Positions 34,033 through 46,588 of a DNA stretch of 64,000 nucleotides are shown piece by piece. The stretch is from Noviherbaspirillum suwonense (GTDB lineage: Bacteria > Pseudomonadota > Gammaproteobacteria > Burkholderiales > Burkholderiaceae_D): positions 310,001-374,000 of the forward strand of contig NZ_FXUL01000002.1 of the NCBI RefSeq assembly GCF_900182955.1, in the 5' to 3' direction. The number at the start of each line of letters is the position of its first letter. Position 1 is the stretch's first letter. Below the pieces are notes generated by a model that saw only the letters and a list, made by a program, of their open reading frames with translations, ran no database searches and was not told the DNA's origin. A program made the position numbers and the translations under genes.

Positions 34033-35475
34033 TCACTGCGTGCTGGCGGCGCTATCCGTCAATGGCTGGCCGTCGGCGGCCAGCGCCTTGCGAGCGTCAT
34101 CGGACTTGCTGCGGGCCTGGCCTTCGGCGTCGCTGTCGGCGCCGTCCTTGCCCGGCACGGCCGACAGCATGCCGGCCGAATATTCCTGCAGGAGGATATC
34201 GAGCAGCGTCACGGTGGGCGCGAGTTGTCCGGTGCCGCCGGTCCGGGGAGCGGCTGCCGGGGCCGGCGGCGGCTTGAACGCCGGGCCTTGCGAATCGCCG
34301 GCATCGGAAGCGGTGCGCTTGGGGGCGGGCGGCAGCGCCGGGAAATGGACCAGCCTTGTCGGACTTTGCAACTGGGTCAGGATCCGGCGCTTGACGCCCT
34401 GCCGGCCCGGCTGCAACGCCTGCGGCTGCGGCGCCGCGCGCACCACCGTCGCCCTTCGCCGCACGACAGCCCTCCGGCCGGATGTGGACATCGCCGTCGG
34501 CGCCTGGCGTGCAGGATGTTCCGGCAGCGTTGGCCGCTTCGCCGCCATGGCCTCGGTCTGGGCCCGGCGCAAGGCCGCGGCGGCCGGGGAAGTCACCCGC
34601 GGACTCCGGGGCGAACGGGTCGCGCCCGGGCTGGTAGGCCTCGCGCCGTGCAGCGCGCCGACCAGCCAGTCGACCGCATCGAACCAGAGAAAATCGGCCT
34701 TCCTTATCTTTCCTGCAACGATGGCGCGCCGCCAGCGCGCGATGAACAGGCGCAGCAGCGGGCCGTCCGCCTCCTTGCGCGCCTGCGCCGCCAGCGCATC
34801 CGGTGAGCGCCCGCCGCCTTTCATCGCTTCGACGATGTAGTTCATTGCCGCCACCCGGAAAATCGCGATGCAGGCGTCGATCGATGCCGGCGCGTCGTTC
34901 GCGGCGCCCATCAGCGCGGGCAGCCTGCCGGTGGCGACGCTGTCGATGCAGAACCGGCGCAGCTGCACCCGCCGCGCGCCGTCGCCCAGGGTCAGGCTGT
35001 TCGCGCCGGTCTGCGCCAGCCAGCCGGAACGCGGTTTTGCCGGACTGTCGGCGAACGAGCGCTTCCTGCGGTTCCCGGCCAGCAGCGCAACCGCGTTGCG
35101 CAGTTGCCCGGCCCGGATGTCGCGGTCCACGTCGATGCCGGACGCGTTCTGCAGCGCGTCCACCGCGAGCCGCCCCGGCGATCCGAGCGAACGCAGCCGC
35201 TCGGGCGTCACGTTGCAGGCCGCGCTGGCCAGCGCGGCGCGCAGCGTCATGCGCTCGGCGGCGATGTCGCCGCGGCTGAAAAGCCGCCGGACCAGCGGGT
35301 CGCGATGCGGCAGCGCCCGCACTTCCACCAGGCTCCCGTCGTGGGTGCCGCGCAGCCTGGCCTTGTCGCGGGCGTCCTGGAACACCGCATTGATCTGGCG
35401 GCAATGCAACCGGTCGAGCGGGAGCTGCAAGGTGGCGGTTCGGACGGCTTGACCGCGTGTCGGCTGTTTGGGCAT
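34033..35475 (-). CDS. Unrecognised protein with Pro/Ala/Arg-rich C-terminal half
   Basis: I do not recognise this protein of 480 residues. It has no signal peptide or TM helix. The N-terminal 260 residues look folded and helical (LHCRQINAVFQDARDKARL, AACNVTPERLRSLGSPG, IDACIAIFRVAAMNYIVEAM, RKADFLWFDAVDWLVGAL). The rest is Pro/Ala/Arg/Ser-rich and probably disordered, then TVTLLDILLQEYSAGML and a charged tail. The layout, with a folded N-terminus, a low-complexity linker and two small neighbouring genes, is compatible with a secreted or effector-like protein, but no such family is identified. The ATG at 35475 has GAGGAG 5 bases upstream. It converges tail to tail with xrtE. Confidence 0.65.
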   Translation of the reverse strand: MPKQPTRGQAVRTATLQLPLDRLHCRQINAVFQDARDKARLRGTHDGSLVEVRALPHRDPLVRRLFSRGDIAAERMTLRAALASAACNVTPERLRSLGSPGRLAVDALQNASGIDVDRDIRAGQLRNAVALLAGNRRKRSFADSPAKPRSGWLAQTGANSLTLGDGARRVQLRRFCIDSVATGRLPALMGAANDAPASIDACIAIFRVAAMNYIVEAMKGGGRSPDALAAQARKEADGPLLRLFIARWRRAIVAGKIRKADFLWFDAVDWLVGALHGARPTSPGATRSPRSPRVTSPAAAALRRAQTEAMAAKRPTLPEHPARQAPTAMSTSGRRAVVRRRATVVRAAPQPQALQPGRQGVKRRILTQLQSPTRLVHFPALPPAPKRTASDAGDSQGPAFKPPPAPAAAPRTGGTGQLAPTVTLLDILLQEYSAGMLSAVPGKDGADSDAEGQARSKSDDARKALAADGQPLTDSAASTQ

Positions 35476-35621
35476 GGGCTCCTCGGCGAAATGCCATGAC
35501 GGCGAGGGCACGCTTGCCCACCCCGCATGGAGCGCCTTGGTAACCCGACCGGCAGGCCGGTTCGCCGCCGGCCGTTGCGGCGCGGCTGGCAAGTTGCTGG
35601 GCTGAATGACGGGTAACGGCG

Positions 35622-36029
35622 CTACGCGCCAAAGCGGCGGCGCTGGCGGAACTCCTGCTCCCGCAGCAGCCGCCCGAGTTCGGTCGACTGATCCGGCATT
35701 TCGTCGGGCGCGTCGTTGGGCGCGAACAGCAGCGAACGGTCGTCGTCGGCGAACTGGCCGGCGAGACTGCCGGTCCTGCGCGCCGGACGGGCGCTTTCGC
35801 GCCCGGCCAGCGGCCCGTTCTCGTCGACCATTTCGCCGACCAGCGCATTGCCCTGCGGCTCGACCACGCCGTCGAAGAAACGTCCGACCTTGTCCATCGA
35901 CAGCGGCTCGACGCTTGCCATGGAAAGCGCGCCGACGCTGCTGCGCGGCGCGCCGGCGGCAGGCGCCGGGTCGTCGCGGCTGCGCGGCGCCTGGCGGACG
36001 CCGCTGACTTCCTTGCCTGTATCGGCCAT
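35622..36029 (-). CDS. Unrecognised small acidic protein
   Basis: This protein of 135 residues is rich in Asp, Glu, Arg, Pro and Ala, without a signal peptide or TM helix. Segments such as SMDKVGRFFDGVVEPQGNALVGEMVDE and STELGRLLREQEFRQRRRFG may be helical; the remainder looks disordered. The ATG at 36029 is chosen for GGAGGA at the right distance, over the one at 36047. It lies between two other unrecognised minus-strand genes (gaps of 46 and 146 bp), so the three probably share a transcript. Confidence 0.55.
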   Translation of the reverse strand: MADTGKEVSGVRQAPRSRDDPAPAAGAPRSSVGALSMASVEPLSMDKVGRFFDGVVEPQGNALVGEMVDENGPLAGRESARPARRTGSLAGQFADDDRSLLFAPNDAPDEMPDQSTELGRLLREQEFRQRRRFGA

Positions 36030-36075
36030 TGCCTGTTCCTCCATCACGCCGGAAGGTTTGCCGCAGGCGCGCCGG

Positions 36076-36600
36076 TCAGCGCCGGTCCGGCTGCCTGGAT
36101 GGACAGGGCAACTGCATCAGCCTGTCGATCAGCCTGTCGAGCGCCTGCCGCTGTTCCGGCGTGAACGGCGCGGCCTCGACCGGGTAGCCGTCATCCGGGA
36201 CGCAGCCCGGCCGATGCGGCATCCGGCCCTGCGACCCGTCGCCCGGCAGCGCGCTGACGGTCTTGCAATACAGCCGGGCCAGCACCGTCAGCGGCGGCGC
36301 CAGCCAGCCGGCCTTCGGCACGACGTTGCCGGCCAGCTGCTCGCGGACGTTGGCCACCAGCGGCCGCGCGCCCGGCATGCCGTCGACATGCTGCAGCACC
36401 ACTTCGATCGCGACCCGCGCAGCCACGGCGGCGCGCGGACTTGCCTGCCGCAGCAGGGATGGGCGGTCCGTGCGGACATACAGGATGACCGCGCCGTCGG
36501 CGCCCGGCCTGCCGCCGACCTCGTCGCCCGGGGACAGGCTGTTGAACAGGGTCGCCAGTTCGACCGGCGTCGTGTGCGTGCTGACTGAAAGCTCCCGCAT
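36076..36600 (-). CDS. Unrecognised protein
   Basis: This soluble protein of 174 residues has no recognised family. It starts MRELSVSTHTTPVELATLFNS, has a beta-rich stretch (GDEVGGRPGADGAVILYVRTD), a helical middle (AAVAARVAIEVVLQHVDGM, LTVLARLYCKTVSAL) and a C-terminal helix (FTPEQRQALDRLIDRLMQL). A GAGGA lies 5 bases before the ATG. It is the upstream member of the three-gene unknown group, 148 bp downstream of the multi-HAMP kinase gene on the same strand. Confidence 0.58.
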   Translation of the reverse strand: MRELSVSTHTTPVELATLFNSLSPGDEVGGRPGADGAVILYVRTDRPSLLRQASPRAAVAARVAIEVVLQHVDGMPGARPLVANVREQLAGNVVPKAGWLAPPLTVLARLYCKTVSALPGDGSQGRMPHRPGCVPDDGYPVEAAPFTPEQRQALDRLIDRLMQLPCPSRQPDRR

Positions 36601-36748
36601 CCATTCCTCAATAGGGTCGATAAATCAAAATTCCGGTCGCCCGCGGTGAGCGGCGTCATGCTCGCGGCGCGACCGGCCCATCAGGCAGGTAAGTGATCCG
36701 GAACCGATCTTTGTTCCATAATCGACCGTTAAAGCGATTATCGGAATC

Positions 36749-40162
<3,414 letters not shown>

Positions 40163-40204
40163 CCGTTTCCTTCCTTCATGCTGCGCGCCGGCGCGACGAT
40201 CGCA

Positions 40205-42034
40205 TCAGGCGCGGCTGGTCTGGGACATCTGCCGTTCGAGGAAGTCCGCCGGCAGCGGCTTGCTGTAGTAGTAGCCCTGGTATTCGTCGCAGCCGAGCGA
40301 CTTCAGCAGCGCCAGCTGCTCCCGGGTCTCGACGCCCTCGGCCACGACCCGCAGCGCCAGCGCGCGCGCCATGCTGACCACGGCCGCGACGATCGCGGTG
40401 TCGCCGGCGGTCTTGCCGAGGTCGCGGATGAAGGACTGGTCGATTTTCAAGATGTCGATCGGCAGCGACTTCAGCACCGACAGCGACGAATAGCCCGAGC
40501 CGAAGTCGTCGATGGCGATGGTGATGCCGCCTTCGCTCATCTCGCGCAGCATCGCGCCGGCGCGGTCGAGGTCGCGCATCAGCATCGATTCGGTCAGCTC
40601 GAGGTGCAGCAGCCGCGGCGGCAGCCCGTGCTGGCGCAGCATGTCCAGCAGCCTCGCCGGCAGGTCGGCGTCGACCTGCGGCAGCGCGATGTTGACCGCG
40701 ATGGGCAGGTTGGCCATGGTCTTGTTGCGCTGCCACTGCTGCATCTGCGTGCAGACCGCGTCGATGACCCAGCGGCCGATCGGCGCCAGCAGCCCGCTGT
40801 CGGCTGCCTGCTGCAGGAAGGACGCGCCGGCCATCATGCCCAGCCGCGGGTGCCTCCAGCGCAGCAGCGCTTCCATGCCGACCACCCGCGAGCTCATGAT
40901 GTCGACCTTGGGCTGGTAATGCAGCTCGAACTCGCCGCGCTCGAGCGCCTGCTGCAGTTCCTGTTCCAGCAGCGCCCGCTCCTGCACCCGAACATTCAGC
41001 TCCTCGTGGAAGAACTGCACGCTGCCGCGCGCCTGCTGCTTCGCGTGGTACATCGCGAGGTCGGCGTTCTTCATCAGCGTCTGCACGCTGTCGCCGTCCT
41101 GCGGATAGACGCTGATGCCGATGCTGACCGAGGTCTTCAGCACATGCGCGCCGATCTCGCACGGCGCGCTGTTGGCCTGGACGATCTTGCGCGCGACCGC
41201 CGCGGCGTCCGGATAGTCCGGCAGGCCTTCCATCAGCACCACGAACTCGTCGCCGCCCAGCCGCGCAACCACGTCGGACTCGCGGACCGCGCCGGACAGG
41301 CGGCTCGCCACCTGCATCAGCAACGCGTCGCCGACATCGTGGCCCAGCGTGTCATTGATGGTCTTGAACCGGTCCATGTCGAGGAACAGCACGGCCAGGC
41401 TGCCGCCGGCGCGGTTGGCGCGGGTGATCGCCTGCTCCAGCCGCTCCATCAGCGAGCGCCGGTTGTAGAGCCCGGTCAGCGGGTCGCGCGTGGCGAGGCC
41501 ATGCGCCCTTTCCTCTGCCTGCCGGCGCTCGACGATTTCCGCCTCCAGCGCCGCGTTGGCGTCCTTCAGGTCCTTCATCCGCTGCACCTGCAGGTCGCGG
41601 TTTAGTTCGGCCAGCTCCTCGGCCTGGCGCTGCAGCAGCAGGTTCTTCCTGGCCAGGTCGACGAACACCGCGACCTTGTTCTGCAGGATCTGCGGAATGA
41701 TGGGCGTAAACAGGTAGTCGACGGCGCCCTTCTGGTAGCCCTTGAGCCGGTGCATCTCGTCCGCATAATGCGCGGTCACGAAAATGATGGGCACCGATGC
41801 CGAGCGCGGGTGGGAATGGATGATCTGCGCGGTCTCGAAACCGTCCATGCCCGGCATGCTGACGTCCAGCAGGATTACCGCGAACTGCTGCTGCAGCACG
41901 TGCCGCAGCGCTTCCTGGCCCGACTGCGCGGTAATGACCTCGTAGTCAGCCTCGTCATGCTTGCGCACCAGCACGCTTTCCAGGGCCATCAGGCTTGCCG
42001 GATGATCATTGACGAGTAGGACTTTGGGCTTCAT
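40205..42034 (-). CDS. Response regulator with GGDEF and EAL domains (c-di-GMP)
   Basis: This protein of 609 residues has a receiver at 3-120 (VNDHPASLMALESVL, VILLDVSMPGMDGFE, YLFTPI where a Lys-Pro is usual), a short coiled coil, GGDEF at about 180-345 (catalytic LGGDEF near 259-264) and EAL at about 355-605. The EAL half keeps E388-A-L, DDFGSGYSSL, LKIDQSF and AEGVETREQL, so phosphodiesterase activity is plausible. The cyclase half also looks intact. The receiver lacks the conserved Lys: it reads LFTPII where K-P is expected, so phosphorylation response may be altered. First gene of the minus-strand unit with the multi-HAMP kinase. Confidence 0.9.
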   Translation of the reverse strand: MKPKVLLVNDHPASLMALESVLVRKHDEADYEVITAQSGQEALRHVLQQQFAVILLDVSMPGMDGFETAQIIHSHPRSASVPIIFVTAHYADEMHRLKGYQKGAVDYLFTPIIPQILQNKVAVFVDLARKNLLLQRQAEELAELNRDLQVQRMKDLKDANAALEAEIVERRQAEERAHGLATRDPLTGLYNRRSLMERLEQAITRANRAGGSLAVLFLDMDRFKTINDTLGHDVGDALLMQVASRLSGAVRESDVVARLGGDEFVVLMEGLPDYPDAAAVARKIVQANSAPCEIGAHVLKTSVSIGISVYPQDGDSVQTLMKNADLAMYHAKQQARGSVQFFHEELNVRVQERALLEQELQQALERGEFELHYQPKVDIMSSRVVGMEALLRWRHPRLGMMAGASFLQQAADSGLLAPIGRWVIDAVCTQMQQWQRNKTMANLPIAVNIALPQVDADLPARLLDMLRQHGLPPRLLHLELTESMLMRDLDRAGAMLREMSEGGITIAIDDFGSGYSSLSVLKSLPIDILKIDQSFIRDLGKTAGDTAIVAAVVSMARALALRVVAEGVETREQLALLKSLGCDEYQGYYYSKPLPADFLERQMSQTSRA

Positions 42035-42090
42035 CGCATTTTCTCTCTTCAGTCGGTGCGCTTCCGGAACCGCACCAGCGTCCGTGGGCG

Positions 42091-42099
42091 ATTATCACA
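42091..42099 (-). promoter_or_regulatory. Candidate extended -10 of the REC-GGDEF-EAL / kinase operon
   Basis: On the minus strand TGTGATAAT matches an extended -10 (TGn plus GATAAT), about 60 bp before the ATG at 42034. The surrounding 42085-42170 is AT-rich compared with the rest of the window. Confidence 0.4.
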
Positions 42100-42201
42100 A
42101 GCTAACACACTTACTTTATGGCAATGACAACAAAGTTAAGTTGATCGAGTGCAAGTTTATCGTGATTCAAGGAAACATTCTCCGCAGATCATAGCCGCGA
42201 A

Positions 42202-42798
42202 TCAAAAGGAGGAGCCCGGTTCTTGCAAAAAGGATACTTCTTCCGGTGTCGATTCCCGACCGAGGATCGCGTTCCTGTGCGGGAAGCGGCCGAAACGTTC
42301 GATCACGCGCCGGTGCCGCAGCGCATAGGTCAGGAAATTCCGGTACTGCTCGACTCGGGAAGGCGGGGCCTGGTGAAACAGCTGCGTATATAGCTGGACC
42401 GAGCGGTTCTGGTCGGCGATGGACTCGGCATGCTCCAGCGGAAGGTAAAGGAAAACCCGTTCTATCGGCTTGAGCTGGCGGTCCATGCCGCTGTCGATGG
42501 CGGCGACCGCGGCAGCATGGGCAGCCTGGTCGGACCCGAAGGCAGCGGCGGAACCGCGGTAGATATTGCGCGGCAGCTGGTCGGTCAGCAGGATGAAGGC
42601 CAGCGCGCCCTGCGGCGCGGCTTTCCAGTCATCCAACGCGCCGGCGCGAGCTGCTTCGACCAGCGGCGTGAAGCGCGTGGCCAGTTCCGCATCCAGCGCG
42701 GCCGATTTGCTCCACCATAACTTGGACTGCCGGTCCGCCGCCGAGTCGTCGGCAGGACCGCCAAACCAGCAGGCGTGCAGGGATTCCGCTGTTTCCAT
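42202..42798 (-). CDS. DUF924 family protein
   Basis: This soluble helical protein of 198 residues has the DUF924 pattern: CWFG near the N-terminus, then LWWSKSAALDAELATRF, ALAFILLTDQLPRNIYRGSAAAF and PIERVFLYLPLEHAES, ending with YAYALRHR-type and FGRFPHRNAILGR segments (here LTYALRHRRVIERFGRFPHRN). No enzymatic function is established for the family, which is TPR-like. The ATG at 42798 follows GGTGGGCGG; a GTG at 42807 is an alternative. It is divergent from the phospholipase D-family gene. Confidence 0.88.
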   Translation of the reverse strand: METAESLHACWFGGPADDSAADRQSKLWWSKSAALDAELATRFTPLVEAARAGALDDWKAAPQGALAFILLTDQLPRNIYRGSAAAFGSDQAAHAAAVAAIDSGMDRQLKPIERVFLYLPLEHAESIADQNRSVQLYTQLFHQAPPSRVEQYRNFLTYALRHRRVIERFGRFPHRNAILGRESTPEEVSFLQEPGSSF

Positions 42799-43003
42799 AC
42801 CGCCCACCGTTGTCGTAAAGCTGCATTTTAACCACGATTAACAAAGATCACACTCCCCTAACTTCGGTAGAGATCGATGCACTTTTGGCAACAAGCGAAT
42901 AAGTTGCGCAGAAGCTATAGTTGTCATCGTCGGCGATGCTATGCTCGATTCTGACCGGGAATGTTTCCCGTGGGGCGGCATAGCGCAAGGGAATGAAAAG
43001 AGA

Positions 43004-44449
43004 ATGAAAAGCACGTTTGCAATACCTGCCGGATCGAATGACCGGCAGCGCGGCGCGGCGCGTCCTGGCGTTGGCCGCAGATTGATGACCGCCCTGCAGA
43101 CAGGTTTGCTGTGCCTGGCGCTGAGCGCCTGCGCCAGCCTGCCGGACCTGCGCGACCTGTCGGCATCGCTGCAGCCGAGCAAGGTCGCGACGGTCGAGAC
43201 GCAAAATGGCGCGCTTCCCGCATCGAAGGCACAGTCCCTCCTGGCGCAGCGGCTCCGTGGCGCGAAGAAAACCGACCTGACCGCGCTGGCGGCGCTGGAA
43301 GAAGCCGCGACCGGCAGCCCGCTGACCGCCGGCAACAAGACCACGCTGCTGTTCGACGGCCCGGCCACGATCAGCGCGATGATGGCTGCGATCGAGCGTG
43401 CGACCGACCACATCAATTTCGAAACCTATATCTTCGACGAGGACGAGGTCGGCCTCAAGTTTGCCGACCTGCTGATCGCCAAGCAGCGCGCGGGCGTCCA
43501 GGTCAATATCATCTATGACAGCGTCGGCACGCTGGGCGTGTCGGCCGGCTTCTTCCAGCGCCTCCGCGACGCCGGCGTCAACCTGACCGAATTCAACCCG
43601 GTGAACCCGCTCAAGCGCTTCGGCGACTGGCGCATCAACAACCGCGACCATCGCAAGATCCTGATCGTCGACGGCAAGACCGGCTTTGCCGGCGGCGTCA
43701 ATATCGCGGAAGACTACTCGCACAGCTCGCTGTTCCGCTCCCGCAAAACGCGCAGCGGCGAACTCGGCTGGCGCGACACGCACCTGCAGCTCGAAGGGCC
43801 GGCGGTGGCGTCGCTGCAATGGCTGTTCCTCGACACCTGGGCGCAGCAGAACAAGAACCCGCTTCCCGATCTCGATTATTTCCCGTCCCTGCCGCCGGTG
43901 GGCGACAAGGTCGTGCGCATCGTCGCCAGCCACCCGGGCGGCGACTTCGAGATCTACAAGGCATTCACGCTGGCGCTGCAGGAAGCGAAGCAGTCGATCC
44001 ACATGACCAACGCCTATTTCGCGCCGGACGCTCAGATACTGGAACGGCTGCTGGACGCGGCACGGCGCGGGATCGATGTAAAAATCATTTTCCCCAGCCA
44101 GTCGGACGCGGGCGTCGTCTATTACGCGGGACGTTCGTTCTATACCGAACTCCTGCAGGCGGGCGTGCGCATTTTCGAACTGAAGGGGTCGGTGCTGCAT
44201 GCGAAGACCACGGTGGTCGACGGCCTCTGGTCCACCGTCGGTTCATCCAATTTCGACATCCGCAGCTTCATGCACAACAGCGAGATCAATGTGATCGTGC
44301 TGGGCGACCCGTTCGGCCGCACGATGGAATCTGCCTTCCAGGAAGACATCCGCAACTCGCACGAAGTGAAGCTGGAAGAGTGGGAGCAGCGCTCGCCGGC
44401 CGAGCGCGTGAAGGAATGGAGCGCCAGGCGGCTCGCGTACTACCTCTGA
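43004..44449 (+). CDS. Phospholipase D-family lipoprotein (cardiolipin synthase-like)
   Basis: This 481-residue protein has an N-terminal lipoprotein signal (GRRLMTALQTGLLCLALSAC, lipobox LSAC) and two HKD motifs: HRKILIVDGKTGFAGGVN and HAKTTVVDGLWSTVGSSN, each with His, Lys and Asp. This is the cardiolipin synthase/phospholipase D arrangement, and paired motifs form one active site. It resembles ClsB/ClsC-like enzymes that join phosphatidyl groups, but the lipid anchor suggests an envelope location. The ATG at 43004 keeps a basic n-region ahead of the signal helix; ATG 43085 is an alternative start. Confidence 0.87.
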   Translation: MKSTFAIPAGSNDRQRGAARPGVGRRLMTALQTGLLCLALSACASLPDLRDLSASLQPSKVATVETQNGALPASKAQSLLAQRLRGAKKTDLTALAALEEAATGSPLTAGNKTTLLFDGPATISAMMAAIERATDHINFETYIFDEDEVGLKFADLLIAKQRAGVQVNIIYDSVGTLGVSAGFFQRLRDAGVNLTEFNPVNPLKRFGDWRINNRDHRKILIVDGKTGFAGGVNIAEDYSHSSLFRSRKTRSGELGWRDTHLQLEGPAVASLQWLFLDTWAQQNKNPLPDLDYFPSLPPVGDKVVRIVASHPGGDFEIYKAFTLALQEAKQSIHMTNAYFAPDAQILERLLDAARRGIDVKIIFPSQSDAGVVYYAGRSFYTELLQAGVRIFELKGSVLHAKTTVVDGLWSTVGSSNFDIRSFMHNSEINVIVLGDPFGRTMESAFQEDIRNSHEVKLEEWEQRSPAERVKEWSARRLAYYL

Positions 44450-44495
44450 ACGGATGAATGCGGGGAGCGGCGCCGCCCTCCCCGCATCGTCTTCG

Positions 44496-45695
44496 CTATA
44501 CCAGGTGGCAGCGTATCGCCGCGCTTTCCCCGCACAGCTTCTTCATCAGCGACTGCTCGATCGGCGCGTCGACGTCGGTCACCGCATAGCCTATCGGACC
44601 GCGCGTCTGCAGGTGCTGCGCCACGATGTTCAGCCCGCTTTCCGCAAACAGCGCATTCATCCGCGCGATGACACCCGGCTCATTGCGATGCACATGCAGG
44701 ATGCGGCTGACCACTTCCTTCTGCTGGTGCGCAACCTCGGGGAAGTTGACCGCCGAGCGCGTGGTGCCGGCCGACAGGTAGCGCGCCAGCTTGTCGGACA
44801 CCTCGCGGCCGATGTTTTCCTGTGCTTCCTCGGTGCTGCCGCCGATATGCGGGGTCAGGATCACGTTCTCCAGCCCGCGCAGCGGGGACACGAATTCCTC
44901 CTTCTCGCTGCGCGGCTCGACCGGGTAGACGTCGAGCGCGGCGCCGCCGAGCCTGTTGCCGCGCAGCGCCGCATTGAGCGCGTCGATGTCGACCACGCCA
45001 CCGCGCGACGCATTGATCAGCACGGCCGACGGCCGCATCAGCGCAATGCGTTCCGCGCTGAGCAGATTGGTCGTGGACGCGCCGCCGGGCACATGCAGCG
45101 TCACCACGTCGGCCTGGCGCAGCAGTTCATCGAGCGGCATCGGACGGGCATTTCCCAGCGGCAGCTTGCTTTCCGGGTCGTAGTAGCAGACCCGCATGCC
45201 GACGCTCTCGGCCAGGATGCCGACCTGCGCGCCGATGTTGCCGTAGCCTATGATGCCCAGCAGCTTGCCGCGGGTCTCGAACGCGCCGGTCGCGCTCTTG
45301 TCCCAGACGCCGCGATGCGAGCGGGCATTCTTTTCCGGAATGCGCCGCAACAGCAGGATGGCCTGCGCGATCACCAGTTCCGCCACCGACCGGGTATTCG
45401 AATACGGCGCGTTGAACACCGGGATGCCCAGCGTCGCCGCGGTATTCAGGTCGACCTGGTTGGTCCCGATGCAGAAGCAGCCTATCGTGCGCAGCCTGGG
45501 CAGCGCGTGCAGCACATCGGCGGTCAGCTGGGTGTTGGAGCGGATGCCGACCGCGTCGGCGTCGGACAGCGCGTCGATCAGTTCCGCCCCGGCCAGCGCG
45601 CGGGGCACCTGGACGATGTTGGTGAAGCCCTGCGCCTGCAGGTTTTCCACGGCGCTCGGATGAATCTTTTCCAGTAGTACGATCTTGTCGTTCAA
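44496..45695 (-). CDS. serA: D-3-phosphoglycerate dehydrogenase
   Basis: This is the first enzyme of serine synthesis, oxidising 3-phosphoglycerate with NAD+, 399 residues. Features of the short E. coli-type SerA are the Rossmann motif GIIGYGNIGAQVG, the catalytic Arg region VLINASRGGVVD, the Glu in LDVYPVEP and the His in PHIGGSTEEAQ. A C-terminal ACT domain follows (RILHVHRNEPGVIARMNALFAES), which binds serine for feedback inhibition in E. coli. The gene is single and divergent from fpr; the convergent neighbour is the phospholipase D-family gene. Confidence 0.95.
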   Translation of the reverse strand: MNDKIVLLEKIHPSAVENLQAQGFTNIVQVPRALAGAELIDALSDADAVGIRSNTQLTADVLHALPRLRTIGCFCIGTNQVDLNTAATLGIPVFNAPYSNTRSVAELVIAQAILLLRRIPEKNARSHRGVWDKSATGAFETRGKLLGIIGYGNIGAQVGILAESVGMRVCYYDPESKLPLGNARPMPLDELLRQADVVTLHVPGGASTTNLLSAERIALMRPSAVLINASRGGVVDIDALNAALRGNRLGGAALDVYPVEPRSEKEEFVSPLRGLENVILTPHIGGSTEEAQENIGREVSDKLARYLSAGTTRSAVNFPEVAHQQKEVVSRILHVHRNEPGVIARMNALFAESGLNIVAQHLQTRGPIGYAVTDVDAPIEQSLMKKLCGESAAIRCHLV

Positions 45696-45778
45696 TGCAT
45701 TCCCCCTCGATTAGCTGAAGGGCATTTTATGGCAGAATCGGCAATCACAAGGGGCAGCACCACTTTTAAGGCCATACC

Positions 45779-46564
45779 ATGACAACAGGACCCCTGACCA
45801 GCGACAAGGGCACGCGCGAAACCATCACGCAACTGCATCGCTGGACCGACAAGCTCATCACCTTCCGCATCACGCGCCCCGCCAACTACGAGTTCACGCC
45901 GGGCCAGTACGCCCGCCTCGGCCTGCCCGACGGCGACAGCCTGATATGGCGGGCCTATTCGATCACCTCGACGCCGGGCGAGGACACGCTGGAGTTCTAC
46001 GGCATCATCGTCGAAGGCGGCCAGTTCACCAGCAGGCTGGATCAACTCCAGGCGGGCGACCCGATATGGCTCGACCGCCAGGTGTTCGGTTTCATGACCG
46101 AAAGCCGCTTCAGCGATGGCGAAGACCTGTGGATGCTGGCGACCGGCACCGGCGTCGGCCCCTTCATCTCCATACTGCGCGACAAGCCGCTGTGGCAGCG
46201 TTGGCGCAACGTGGTGCTGGTGCATTGCGTGCGCCATCCCGACGAGCTGGCCTATGCCGACGAACTGGCGGCGATGGTACGGGCCGAGACCGGGGCTGCC
46301 GGCGGGCCCGGCAGGCTGCGCGTGCTGCAGCTGGTGACCCGCGAAGCGGCCGGCGACTACCTGCATGGCCGCATCACGACCCTCCTGCAGGACGGCGCGC
46401 TCGAAAAGGCGGCCGGACTGCCGCTGAATGCGGAACGGTCGCGGGTCATGCTATGCGGGAACCCGGCGATGATCGAGGAGACGCGCAAGCTGCTGCATGA
46501 ACGCGGCATGCGGCCGGTGCGGCGGATGAATCCCGGGCAGTTCGTCACCGAGAATTACTGGTAG
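45779..46564 (+). CDS. fpr: Ferredoxin-NADP+ reductase
   Basis: This FAD-containing oxidoreductase of 261 residues exchanges electrons between NADPH and ferredoxin or flavodoxin. The FAD-binding RAYSITS, the linker GGQFTSRLDQLQ, the NADP pocket LATGTGVGPFISILRD and the region CGNPAMIEETRKLL are visible, and the C-terminus ENYW ends with the aromatic residue that stacks on FAD in Fpr. E. coli Fpr is SoxRS-controlled. No soxbox was identified in the 83-bp gap to the divergent serA gene. Confidence 0.93.
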   Translation: MTTGPLTSDKGTRETITQLHRWTDKLITFRITRPANYEFTPGQYARLGLPDGDSLIWRAYSITSTPGEDTLEFYGIIVEGGQFTSRLDQLQAGDPIWLDRQVFGFMTESRFSDGEDLWMLATGTGVGPFISILRDKPLWQRWRNVVLVHCVRHPDELAYADELAAMVRAETGAAGGPGRLRVLQLVTREAAGDYLHGRITTLLQDGALEKAAGLPLNAERSRVMLCGNPAMIEETRKLLHERGMRPVRRMNPGQFVTENYW

Positions 46565-46588
46565 CGCTCGCGCCTGGACGGCCGTGTT

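Noticed and set aside
34033-35475. Reading the 480-residue protein as a type III secretion effector
   Set aside because: The composition is compatible, but no effector motif, chaperone or secretion gene is visible. It is recorded as unknown.
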